A stretch of 64,000 nucleotides of DNA from Antrihabitans stalagmiti. GTDB taxonomy: Bacteria > Actinomycetota > Actinomycetes > Mycobacteriales > Mycobacteriaceae. The stretch lies in contig NZ_JAEMNV010000001.1 of the NCBI RefSeq assembly GCF_016482825.1, forward strand, positions 868,001-932,000, in the 5' to 3' direction. A model generated the notes under the pieces. That model saw only the letters and a list, made by a program, of their open reading frames with translations. It was not told the DNA's origin and searched no databases. A program made the translations under genes and the position numbers. This document shows, piece after piece, positions 1 to 7,645 of the stretch (position 1 is the first letter of the stretch; each line of letters opens with the position of its first letter).

Positions 1-138
1 GGCGGCATCGGCGGCGAGCCGAAGGTCATCGCTGCCCTCGGCATCGTTGTGCCTAGTCTCAAACGGGACCGGCCTCGCCTCACTGCCGCACTGCACGTTG
101 CTGCACAGGGCATTTCGCGCAGTATGCCGGCTACGTGA
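1..138 (+). CDS. IclR-type regulator, C-terminal fragment (5' end outside window)
   Basis: The first 45 codons of the window read in frame to a TGA at 136-138. The peptide contains VIAALGIVVPSL followed by a helix ending ISRSMPAT. This resembles the end of the effector-binding domain of IclR-family regulators, where a last beta strand is followed by a helix of the LxxAAxxISR type. The gene starts left of the window. Its last 8 bases overlap the convergent MFS gene. An IclR regulator beside an aromatic-acid transporter is a common arrangement, so it may control that transporter. The identification rests on a short stretch and is moderate only. Confidence 0.6.
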   Translation, partial: GGIGGEPKVIAALGIVVPSLKRDRPRLTAALHVAAQGISRSMPAT

Positions 139-1369
139 TTCGGGCAGGGACTGTCGCCAGCGCAACGACAGCGAGTAGCGCGGCAAGCGCGAAGCCGTAG
201 AAGCCCCACGGGTAGGCGATCCCGGCGGTCACCATCGCACCGCCGATGGACGGCCCGACGATCGCTCCCACACGCCCGACTCCGGCAGCCATCCCCAGCG
301 CGGTACCCCTGATCTGAGCTGGGTAGAGATGGCCGACGAAGGCGTAGACGAGCACCTGCGCGCTGAACACGAAAATTCCCGTCAGCAACACGGCCGCGTA
401 CACCAGCAGCGAGCTGTTCATCTTGATCGAAAGCAATGCGAGGAACACTGCCGCAAGTCCGAACCAGGCAAGCACGGTCGGCTTGTTGCCACGCGAGTCG
501 GAGATGGCACCGGCAATGAGCAGGCCGATCACTGCGCCGACATTCAGCACGAGCAGCAGTCCGGTGCCCGCACGAATCGAGTAGCCTGCCTCGCCCATGA
601 TCTTCGGCAGCCAGGTGTTGAGTCCGTAGACGAGCAGCAGACCCATAAACGACGCCAACCACAGACCGATACTGACTCGCAGGTACACGCCCTTCACAAC
701 GTCGCGACTGCGGCTCACCGCCTGCGTTCCCGCAGGTGCGGACTTGGCCGCAAGGTAGGACTCGGATTCGGGGAGTTTCGCCCACATGATCGGCAGGGTC
801 AGCAGACCCGCGACTCCGCCGATCACGAACATCGCCTCCCAGCCGTATGCCTCGATGACCCAGAGGCCGAGTAGCGCCGTCAGGACCGCGCCGACGTGAT
901 AGCCGGTCATCATTCGAGTCACTGCAGACCCGCCACGACCCGGACGCGCGAACTCCGTCATAAACGCGAGAGCGGTCGGCAGACATGCGCCGAGTCCCAG
1001 ACCGGCGAGGAATCGCAGAGCGGTGAACGTTTCGACATTCGGTGCGAACGCAATCGCGATGGTCAGCACCGAGAAGGCCGCGATGCTGCTGATCAGGCTT
1101 GTTCGGCGACCGAATCGGTCGGCGAGTGGTCCGATGGTCACCGCCCCGATGCCGACGCCGATCAGTCCGACGGTCGATGCAACGGTCAGCGACGAGTCGG
1201 TGAAGCCGAGCGCGCCGGATTTCGAGAGTGTCGGGATGACGGCACCGAGAACGACCAGATCGAAGCCGTCCAACGCTACGGCGATCCAGCACAGCAGCGT
1301 CGGCCACATTGTCGAATCCGTTCGACCCGATTTCGCCGTACCTGTTTTGGGCAACTGGAGAGATGACAT
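131..1369 (-). CDS. MFS transporter, aromatic acid:H+ symporter-like
   Basis: A 412-residue protein with about 12 hydrophobic segments. The first membrane segment carries the DGFD motif typical of the aromatic acid:proton symporter (AAHS) branch (PcaK/BenK-like), and the loop between segments 2 and 3 has GPLADRFGRR, the MFS signature. Length fits the family. It probably imports an aromatic or other carboxylate from outside the cell; the substrate cannot be read from sequence. An IclR-type gene converges on its 3' end, and a perfect palindrome lies 44 bases upstream of its start, so IclR control is plausible. An amphipathic 20-residue N-terminal tail precedes the first membrane helix. Confidence 0.85.
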   Translation of the reverse strand: MSSLQLPKTGTAKSGRTDSTMWPTLLCWIAVALDGFDLVVLGAVIPTLSKSGALGFTDSSLTVASTVGLIGVGIGAVTIGPLADRFGRRTSLISSIAAFSVLTIAIAFAPNVETFTALRFLAGLGLGACLPTALAFMTEFARPGRGGSAVTRMMTGYHVGAVLTALLGLWVIEAYGWEAMFVIGGVAGLLTLPIMWAKLPESESYLAAKSAPAGTQAVSRSRDVVKGVYLRVSIGLWLASFMGLLLVYGLNTWLPKIMGEAGYSIRAGTGLLLVLNVGAVIGLLIAGAISDSRGNKPTVLAWFGLAAVFLALLSIKMNSSLLVYAAVLLTGIFVFSAQVLVYAFVGHLYPAQIRGTALGMAAGVGRVGAIVGPSIGGAMVTAGIAYPWGFYGFALAALLAVVALATVPARIT

Positions 1370-1412
1370 GGTCTAGACCGTGACAGGGACCACACCTTGC
1401 GGACCAGCGATC

Positions 1413-1431
1413 GATTTCACTGAGTGAAATC
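1413..1431. promoter_or_regulatory. Palindrome upstream of the MFS gene (candidate operator)
   Basis: GATTTCACTGAGTGAAATC is a perfect inverted repeat with 9-base arms around one central base. It lies 44 bases upstream of the MFS start codon and within 15 bases of the 3' end of the neighbouring small gene. Size and position fit a dimeric regulator site, possibly for the IclR-type protein at the left edge. No T-run follows, so a terminator is less likely. Confidence 0.5.
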
Positions 1432-1442
1432 ATGGCTCCGAC

Positions 1443-1730
1443 CTAGTTGGATGGCTTCGGCACGTCTACTTCCCAGCGGGCACGTCGTTCGTCGTCGGAT
1501 TGCTCCCACCACGGCGTACCCCGTTCGCCGAGAGCAACTTTCGTGGCCTGCACACCTGCGCGCGCCTCCGGCGCACCGTCCGTTCGTTTCACTTCTCGTC
1601 GCCACGCCATCAGGATCGAGCGCAACTCCGCATTGCGATCGTCCGGAATTGCCGGATCCGTCGCGCGCCAGCGCCGACCATTGACGACGATGTAGCGACC
1701 GTCCTCGGTGTGCTCGACGTCGGTGGCCAT
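1443..1730 (-). CDS. Small conserved actinobacterial protein (often labelled biopolymer transporter Tol)
   Basis: A 95-residue soluble protein. I start it at the ATG at 1730 because the recognisable family begins there: an EHTEDGRYIVVNGRRWRATD-type opening, then a charged helix with MAWRREVKR, then KVALGERGTPWWE. Short actinobacterial proteins with this pattern are often labelled biopolymer transporter Tol, a label without good support: there is no membrane segment and no Tol-like domain. The reading frame extends 49 codons upstream, but that part is arginine-rich and looks like read-through. Function unknown. It is transcribed towards the MFS gene, with the palindrome between them. Confidence 0.7.
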   Translation of the reverse strand: MATDVEHTEDGRYIVVNGRRWRATDPAIPDDRNAELRSILMAWRREVKRTDGAPEARAGVQATKVALGERGTPWWEQSDDERRARWEVDVPKPSN

Positions 1731-1802
1731 ACCTTGCAGCCTGTCACAGCACGGCGCCTCCGCGACCTCCCGACGCTTTACAGCAGGCCAGCGATCTTGC
1801 AT

Positions 1803-1826
1803 ACTTCTGGACATCCGTCCAGTAGT
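1803..1826. promoter_or_regulatory. Inverted repeat upstream of the HSL-type esterase (candidate operator)
   Basis: CTGGAC-ATCC-GTCCAG at 1807-1822 is a perfect 6+4+6 inverted repeat. It extends outwards by ACT and AGT across one mismatched pair. It lies 56 bases before the esterase start and 72 bases before the divergent small gene. The size and symmetry suggest a TetR-type operator; the regulator is not obvious in the window. Confidence 0.4.
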
Positions 1827-1881
1827 GGCGGCGGCCACACTTGTCGAGCCGCTGCGAATCCGAAAGACATCAAACACCGTT

Positions 1882-3024
1882 ATGACGACTCCCCCGCGCC
1901 CGCCGAAACAGGTCGCACAGATCGCGCCCGAGGCCTATCGCGTTCCCAAGCCTCCGGCGTGGATTCGTGTGGCCCGACCGATCGCAGCGGCACTGACCAC
2001 ACTCCCAACGCCGCTGCGGCGTTTGATCGGTGGCAGACAGATCGAGGTCGACGGACAAGCTCTGCATCCCGAGATTCAGACTGTTGTCAGGTTGCTCAAT
2101 GCCGTCCCCGGACCGGACTTCACAGGCAAGTCGCTTGCGGACGGTCGGGCTACCCTCGACCTCGAGTCCTCCATCTTCGGCGGCGAACCGCTACCGGCCG
2201 ATCTCGAGACAATCGCAATACCCACGGCCGAAGGTTCGATCAACGCTCGTCTCTACCGGCCGCCAGGCACCCGACCCGCAGGCCTCGTCGTGTTCTTTCA
2301 CGGCGGCGGCTGGGTACTCGGCAGTCTCGACAGCCACGACACCACCTGCTCGTTTCTAGCGAACAAAGCCGGCGTCTGCGTCATGTCCGTCGACTACCGC
2401 CTGGCCCCTGAGCATCGATTTCCCGCCGGCGTCGACGATGCCGTCGCAGCATTCAGGTTCGCAGTCGAACACGCCGCCGATCTCGGCATCGATCCCGCCG
2501 CAATCGCGGTGGCGGGCGACAGCGCAGGCGGCAACCTGTCGGCCGTCGTCGCGCAAGTCACCGCAACAACCGGCGAACAGCAACCCGCGCTCCAGGTGCT
2601 CATCGTCCCCGTCACAGATTTGTCGGCCAAACGCCAGTCGTACCAATACTTTCGGGACGGCTTCTTCCTCACCGAAGCACACATGGATTGGTACAGGGAG
2701 CACTACCTGACCGACGCGGATCAGGCCCTCGACCCCCGCGTCTCACCTTTGCTTGCCGACGACGTCAGCGGAGTGCCGCCCGCCTATATCGCGGTCGCCG
2801 GCTTCGACCCGCTTCGCGACGAGGGCATCGCCTACGCTCGCAAACTCGAAGACGCAGGTGTCCCAACGACTCTGCGCGTACAGGCGGAACTCATCCACCC
2901 ATTCACCGCAGCATTGCTGAGTGCGGCGTGCCGAGCGGCGACCGAGGAAATCGCGGTAGCAATACGCGCCGGACTTGCTCATGCCGCAGTGCCGGGCTCG
3001 GTGAAACGACGCTCGACGCGCTAG
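1882..3024 (+). CDS. Alpha/beta hydrolase, hormone-sensitive lipase family esterase
   Basis: A 380-residue carboxylesterase of the hormone-sensitive lipase family. The oxyanion-hole motif HGGGW is near residues 139-143, the nucleophile motif GDSAGG near 211-216 (Ser about 214), with candidate acid Asp in GFDPLRDEG near 309 and His in LIHPF near 339. The catalytic set is therefore complete. The N-terminal 100 residues form the usual cap region. I use the ATG at 1882 because the upstream extension of the frame (to 1708) is low-quality and overlaps the divergent gene. The stop codon shares the sequence CTAG with the stop of the convergent 43-codon ORF. Likely role: hydrolysis of short acyl esters; physiological substrate unknown. 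Confidence 0.88.
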   Translation: MTTPPRPPKQVAQIAPEAYRVPKPPAWIRVARPIAAALTTLPTPLRRLIGGRQIEVDGQALHPEIQTVVRLLNAVPGPDFTGKSLADGRATLDLESSIFGGEPLPADLETIAIPTAEGSINARLYRPPGTRPAGLVVFFHGGGWVLGSLDSHDTTCSFLANKAGVCVMSVDYRLAPEHRFPAGVDDAVAAFRFAVEHAADLGIDPAAIAVAGDSAGGNLSAVVAQVTATTGEQQPALQVLIVPVTDLSAKRQSYQYFRDGFFLTEAHMDWYREHYLTDADQALDPRVSPLLADDVSGVPPAYIAVAGFDPLRDEGIAYARKLEDAGVPTTLRVQAELIHPFTAALLSAACRAATEEIAVAIRAGLAHAAVPGSVKRRSTR

Positions 3025-3152
3025 AGTTCGAAGTCTCGGGATGTCAGTTCGATACGAGGAGTGCCCGTGGTCGATATCACGCCACCAATCGAAGCAATAC
3101 TCGCGTGGGTACGAAGGATGTTCGCCATCTGACGTCGCTCGTCGGCCGTCAT
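3021..3152 (-). CDS. Small ORF of 43 codons coupled to the GAPDH gene
   Basis: The ATG at 3152 overlaps the GAPDH stop codon in the sequence ATGA, the same coupling seen between many genes here. The 43-residue product (starts MTADERRQMANIL, ends ELTSRDFEL) has a charged helix followed by a short beta-prone stretch with STTGTPRIEL. It looks protein-like rather than like out-of-frame sequence. Its stop codon overlaps that of the convergent esterase through CTAG. I do not recognise the family. It may be a small partner of the enzyme upstream. Confidence 0.5.
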   Translation of the reverse strand: MTADERRQMANILRTHASIASIGGVISTTGTPRIELTSRDFEL

Positions 3153-4705
3153 CCCTTCGGGAACGTCGGATACTCGATTCCGGATAGGTATTGCACGGTC
3201 CGCACGACCTGGCACGAGTAGCCGAATTCGTTGTCGTACCAGACGTAGAGGATCGCGCTGTCGCCGTCGACGATCGCGGCGTTGGCGTCGATGATGCACG
3301 CTGCCCTCGATCCGATGAAGTCGCTGGACACCGCGTCGGTCGCAGCGGTGTAGTCGAGGTTGCGGCTCAGTGGACCCGACAGCGATGCCTGTCGAAGGTT
3401 CTCCAGCACTTCCTGTTTCGTGGTTTCGCGCTTCAGTTGCAAACTCAGGATCGCCACCGAGACATCGGGCGTCGGTACTCGAATCGAGTTGCCGGTTATC
3501 TTCGCCTTCAGGTCCGGGAGCGCTTTGGCGACGGCGGAGGCCGCACCCGTCTCGGTGAGCACCAGGTTGAACGGTGCAGACCGGCCACGGCGATCCGCAC
3601 TGTGAAAGTTGTCCAGCAGGTTCTGGTCGTTGGTGAACGAGTGCACGGTCTCGACGTGACCGCGGGTAATACCGAACGCGTCTTCCATCGCCTTGAGCGG
3701 CGGAACGATGGCGTTGGTCGTGCAGGATGCGCACGAGAAGATCTGCTGCTCGAGATCTAGCGTCCGGTGGTTGACTCCGTGCACGATGTTCGGGACGTCG
3801 CCCTTGCCTGGCGCGGTCAGCAGTACCTTGGCGATGCCGGGACGCAGGTGTTTGGACAGCCCCTCGCGGTCGCGCCACTTGCCGGTGTTGTCGATGAGGA
3901 TCGCATCGTCGATGCCGTATTCGGTGTAGTCGACGCTCGCGGGGTCGTCGCTGTAGATGAATTTGATGACGTTGCCGTTGGCGACGAGCACGTTGTTGTC
4001 TACGTCGACCTTGATCGTGCCGTTGAAGTGCCCGTGGATCGAGTCGCGCCGCAGCAACGACGCGCGTTTCGCCAGGTCACCTTCGCCACCCTTGCGGATG
4101 ACGACAGCTCGCAGGTTCAACCCGTTGCCCGACCCGGCTTTTTCGATGAGCAGGCGGGCGACCAGCCGACCGATACGACCGAAGCCATAGAGGACCACGT
4201 CCCGCGGACCCTGCGGTTCGCTCTTGTTGTCGCCTGTGACCTCGTCGAGCGCAACGGCTGTGAAGTCGGGAACCGACAATCCACGCCCGTCGGCGCGATA
4301 TGCCATCACCAGCAGACCGAGGTCGATTTTCGATGGTCCGAGGTCGAGGGCAGCGAGCGCCTGCAGGAACGGAAAAGTCTCGTCGACCGACAACTCCTCG
4401 CCACCGACCTGGCGCGCGAAGCGGTGGGTTCGGAGGATGCTGATAACCGACTTGTTCACCAGAGACCGACTGTGCAGCAGGATCGTCACACCCTTGGTGC
4501 GGTGCAGAGCACCGATGACTGGAATCATCGCCTCCGCGATTGCTTCCTGCTCGTTCCAACGGGTCAATTCTGGGGAGGTCAACCAAACATCCTTGGGGTC
4601 GAATTCGGGGCTACTGAAGATACGAGGATATCGGAGTGAGCTGTAGTCGATAGTGTGTGTTTGCTCTCGGATTCCGAGCGGCAACGCACACTTTCTCGGG
4701 GTCAC
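3149..4705 (-). CDS. gap: Glyceraldehyde-3-phosphate dehydrogenase, long form
   Basis: NAD(P)-dependent GAPDH, oxidising glyceraldehyde 3-phosphate to 1,3-bisphosphoglycerate. The Rossmann motif YGFGRIGRLVARLL is near residues 173-186, the catalytic cysteine lies in SCASCTTN, and the C-terminal WYDNEFGYS motif is present. Unlike the ~335-residue glycolytic enzyme it has about 165 extra N-terminal residues, including LLHSRSLVNKSVISILRTHR, as in the long-form (~480 aa) GAPDHs of some actinobacteria and gammaproteobacteria. The frame starts at GTG 4705, overlapping the stop of the upstream LysR gene (GTGA). The first ~45 residues are not family-like, so the true start may lie further in. A 43-codon ORF follows by ATGA overlap. 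Confidence 0.85.
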   Translation of the reverse strand: MTPRKCALPLGIREQTHTIDYSSLRYPRIFSSPEFDPKDVWLTSPELTRWNEQEAIAEAMIPVIGALHRTKGVTILLHSRSLVNKSVISILRTHRFARQVGGEELSVDETFPFLQALAALDLGPSKIDLGLLVMAYRADGRGLSVPDFTAVALDEVTGDNKSEPQGPRDVVLYGFGRIGRLVARLLIEKAGSGNGLNLRAVVIRKGGEGDLAKRASLLRRDSIHGHFNGTIKVDVDNNVLVANGNVIKFIYSDDPASVDYTEYGIDDAILIDNTGKWRDREGLSKHLRPGIAKVLLTAPGKGDVPNIVHGVNHRTLDLEQQIFSCASCTTNAIVPPLKAMEDAFGITRGHVETVHSFTNDQNLLDNFHSADRRGRSAPFNLVLTETGAASAVAKALPDLKAKITGNSIRVPTPDVSVAILSLQLKRETTKQEVLENLRQASLSGPLSRNLDYTAATDAVSSDFIGSRAACIIDANAAIVDGDSAILYVWYDNEFGYSCQVVRTVQYLSGIEYPTFPKG

Positions 4706-5601
4706 TCCCAGGCAGCCCCGACGATGTCTCGGAAACGCGCTGCGGGAGCAGACAATTGCCGATCGGCACGCCAGGTGAGACCGATCGTGCGTCGTGCACC
4801 ATCGGCGCTGATTCGGATACCTATCGTCCCCGACGCACCGGCGGTCGGCTCGGGAACGATCGCGACGCCGAGCCCTGCCGCTACCAGACCTTCGATCGTC
4901 GCAAGGTCCTGACTCTCGAAAGAAACATCGGGGACGACGCCTGCATCGCCGAGGAGCGCATCGACGTGGCTGCGGAAGCCGAAACCCAGCGGCGTCATGA
5001 CGAACTGATCACGGGCAACCTCGTTGAGTCGCAGCGCCTTTCGTGTCGCGAAGCGGTGCCCCGGCGGAACGATCAGTACCAATCGATCCTCTTGCAGGGC
5101 GTGCCAGCCGAAGTCCCCCGGTGGCCTTCCCGATGTGATCGCCAGGTCGACTGCCCCCGAATCCAGATCGAGCAGAATATGGTGCCCCGGTTCCTGTCGC
5201 AGCACGACCCGAATTCGGGGCGCTTCGTCCCGAACCGTACGCAGCACCGCCGGAACCACCGACGTGGCAATCGAATCCAGGAACGCAAGCCGAGCGACGC
5301 CGGTATCGGGATCCAGAACGGTCTCGAGGTCACGGAGCAACTGCTCGTATCGTGCGGTGACATCGCGCGCCGCCGCGACGACGATCTCCCCCACCGGCGT
5401 GATGTGGATGCCGTCCGTCGACCGCTCGAATACTCGAGTGCCCAGCTCGGTCTCCATCCGAGCGAGCGCGCGCGAGAGCGTCGGTTGGCTCGTTTCCAGA
5501 ATGGCCGCGGTGTCGGTGACGTGGCCGTACTCAGCAAGGGCTACGAGCCAGTCGAGATCGCGAATGAACACGGTCCGATCATACGTCTGACGTATCGACA
5601 T
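4702..5601 (-). CDS. LysR-family transcriptional regulator
   Basis: A 299-residue LysR regulator. The N-terminal winged helix-turn-helix has the usual sequence (DLDWLVALAEYGHVTDTAA, then SQPTLSRALARMETELG), followed by the co-inducer domain. The frame opens at ATG 5601, but a GTG at 5571 sits right before the conserved DLDWL start and would place the ATACGTC palindrome outside the coding region, so 5571 is a serious alternative. It is divergent from an MFS transporter, the classic LysR arrangement, and its 3' end overlaps the long-form GAPDH gene by GTGA. It probably controls the transporter and possibly its own operon. Confidence 0.88.
   Translation of the reverse strand: MSIRQTYDRTVFIRDLDWLVALAEYGHVTDTAAILETSQPTLSRALARMETELGTRVFERSTDGIHITPVGEIVVAAARDVTARYEQLLRDLETVLDPDTGVARLAFLDSIATSVVPAVLRTVRDEAPRIRVVLRQEPGHHILLDLDSGAVDLAITSGRPPGDFGWHALQEDRLVLIVPPGHRFATRKALRLNEVARDQFVMTPLGFGFRSHVDALLGDAGVVPDVSFESQDLATIEGLVAAGLGVAIVPEPTAGASGTIGIRISADGARRTIGLTWRADRQLSAPAARFRDIVGAAWE
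5581..5595. promoter_or_regulatory. Candidate LysR binding site
   Basis: ATACGTCTGACGTAT is an inverted repeat with 7-base arms around one base and fits the T-N11-A pattern of LysR boxes. A further half-site GACGTAT lies at 5620-5626, between the LysR start and the divergent MFS gene. Spacing of a strong box and a weaker half-site is typical of LysR-controlled divergent promoters. Confidence 0.5.
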
Positions 5602-5652
5602 CAGCAGTCATGCGCATTGGACGTATGACGACTGCAAGCGGACCGTCGACGT

Positions 5653-6870
5653 GTGACTGCGATCATGCGAGCGGAGACCGGCGAGGGCTACCTACCCGGC
5701 ACAGCCGACTATCGCCGAGTGATGGCGTCGCTGTTCGTGGCAGGCGTTGCAACCTTTGCCCTGCTCTACAGCACGCAGGCAATCCTGCCCACACTCAGCG
5801 CGGAGTTCGGAGTCTCCTCCACCGCAGCCACGCTCACCGTCTCACTGACCACTTTGGGCCTCGGCGTCGCGCTGCTGATCACCGGTCCGCTGTCCGACAT
5901 CGTGGGCCGCACCCGACTTATTCAGCTGTCGCTCACTGCGTCCGCGCTGATCGGTACCGCAGGCGCGCTTGCACCCAATTGGTCGACTCTGCTCACCTTG
6001 CGGCTTGTGGAAGGCGTTGCACTGGCCGGACTTCCGGCTGTCGCGACGGCCTACCTTCGTGAGGAACTGCACCCGTCGACCCATGCGCGCGCCGCCGGGC
6101 TCTATATCGGCGGCACTGCGTTCGGCGGGATGGTCGGCCGGCTGCTGACAGGCTCGGTCGCCGATGTAGCGGGCTGGCGCTGGGCGCTCGCCGCGACCGG
6201 CATCCTTGCTGTGGTGTGCGCTCTTGTGGTGCGCGCGTTGCTGCCGCAGTCCCGTCGGTTCGTCTCGACCGGCTCGGGCACGCGGACTGCACTGCGTTCG
6301 ACGCTGCGGGCAGCGTCGGACCCCGCGCTAGTGCTGCTGTACCTCATCGGGTGCGCTTCGTCGGGCGCCCTGGTTGCCGTATTCAACGTGCTCGGCTTCC
6401 GTTTGTCCGGTGCGCCTTTCGATCTCGGACCGAGCGCGGCGAGCCTGGTGTTCCTCGTCTACCCACTCGGCTCGCTGAGCGCGATGTTGTTCGGACGCAT
6501 TGCCGACAGCATCGGTCGCCATGCCGTTCTCCCTCTCGGCGTCGCCCTCGCGGTGGCCGGAATACTTGTGACCGGTCCAGCCACGTTGCCTGCCATCGTG
6601 GTCGGGCTCGGTCTGTTGACCGCCGGCTTCTTCGCGGTTCACGGCATCGCGAGCGGCTGGGTTCCTGCCCGCGCGCACGCCGCGGGAATCCCCACCGGGC
6701 AGGCGGCGTCGCTGTATCTGTTTATGTACTACCTCGGCTCGTCCGTCTTCGGGAGCCTCGGCGGCAACGCCTGGAGTGCCGACGGGTGGCCGGGCGTCAT
6801 GATGCTGTCGCTCGCGCTGTTCCTGGTGACCGCACTGTGCGCACTCGCCATGCGAAAGCGCCGAACCTAA
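5653..6870 (+). CDS. MFS transporter (YnfM-like, drug or metabolite efflux)
   Basis: A 405-residue, 12-segment major facilitator. The loop 2-3 motif is GPLSDIVGRTRLI and the second-half counterpart is GRIADSIGRHAVL, both standard MFS signatures. The first membrane segment (ATFALLYSTQAILPTLSAEF) is typical of the YnfM-like subgroup. The start is GTG 5653 or ATG 5665, with little to decide between them. It is divergent from the LysR gene with a palindromic box between, so LysR-controlled export is the natural reading; the substrate is not apparent. Its last four bases overlap the convergent membrane-protein gene. Confidence 0.85.
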   Translation: MTAIMRAETGEGYLPGTADYRRVMASLFVAGVATFALLYSTQAILPTLSAEFGVSSTAATLTVSLTTLGLGVALLITGPLSDIVGRTRLIQLSLTASALIGTAGALAPNWSTLLTLRLVEGVALAGLPAVATAYLREELHPSTHARAAGLYIGGTAFGGMVGRLLTGSVADVAGWRWALAATGILAVVCALVVRALLPQSRRFVSTGSGTRTALRSTLRAASDPALVLLYLIGCASSGALVAVFNVLGFRLSGAPFDLGPSAASLVFLVYPLGSLSAMLFGRIADSIGRHAVLPLGVALAVAGILVTGPATLPAIVVGLGLLTAGFFAVHGIASGWVPARAHAAGIPTGQAASLYLFMYYLGSSVFGSLGGNAWSADGWPGVMMLSLALFLVTALCALAMRKRRT

Positions 6871-7622
6871 TCGGCGGGGTGTTGTTGTGTCGGTGTGCCA
6901 CCGATGAGGTCGTCCCAATGTCTCCGCACGGGCGCCCACCTGTGATCGAAGGCCGCGGCTCGCTGCCGAGCGCGCGCGAGCTTCGTCGTCGAGTAACGCC
7001 ACCGCGCCCATGGCGACGTCGGCCGTGCCAGCCTGACCGCAGCGATCCAGGTGATCGGCGAAACGAACATCCCGAGCAGTGCAGTCGGATATTTGCCTTT
7101 CAGCGCGGTCACCGCAACAAGGACGAAGTTGACCGACAGCGCGGCCATGACGCCGATGCGTGCAGCTACGTCGGCATCGGCAAGACCCTTCACGTCGACG
7201 GGCGACAGTCCGAACACCGCAAACCCGATGCACGCCGCCGCGAGGGTGACCATGTTCACCGACAGCTGGCCTTCTTGTGACCAGTACACGTCCTGCAGTC
7301 GAAAGATCATCGCGAACTCGTCGAGCACAAGTGACGAACCCATGCCGACAAGGACGGCCGCGAGGTAGGTCCAACCGGACAGCGGCGGCGCGCCGACTGC
7401 TGCGAAGCCGCCGACAATCAGCAGGATCACCCCTGGCGTGGAGTGGTGCATGTGCACGCCACCGCTACTGAGGTTGTGAAACGGTCCCTTCCCCGCGCGG
7501 ATCATTCGGGTGATCGTGCGGGTGGCAAGGAAGGTGACGACGAATACGACGAAACCGACGAGCAACGGCCCCTTGTGTCCGTCGACAACGTCGCTGTGCC
7601 ACCAATTCTGCAACCACTCCAT
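6867..7622 (-). CDS. Conserved integral membrane protein of unknown function
   Basis: A 251-residue protein with about six hydrophobic segments between residues 18 and 200 and a basic, arginine-rich C-terminal tail. A histidine-rich motif HMHHSTPG lies at the start of the second membrane segment (around residue 57), and acidic residues (LDEFAMIF) sit near the fourth. I recognise no named domain. It lies 23 bases downstream of the SulP permease on the same strand and is probably co-transcribed with it, which suggests a role linked to anion transport. That is inference from position only. Confidence 0.7.
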   Translation of the reverse strand: MEWLQNWWHSDVVDGHKGPLLVGFVVFVVTFLATRTITRMIRAGKGPFHNLSSGGVHMHHSTPGVILLIVGGFAAVGAPPLSGWTYLAAVLVGMGSSLVLDEFAMIFRLQDVYWSQEGQLSVNMVTLAAACIGFAVFGLSPVDVKGLADADVAARIGVMAALSVNFVLVAVTALKGKYPTALLGMFVSPITWIAAVRLARPTSPWARWRYSTTKLARARQRAAAFDHRWAPVRRHWDDLIGGTPTQQHPAD

Positions 7623-7645
7623 GACGGCGATGATAGGCAGCGCAG

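Noticed and set aside
1500-2411. 303-codon rightward frame over the small gene and esterase start
   Set aside because: Arginine- and serine-rich shadow with no domain; the HSL-type esterase occupies the overlapping frame.
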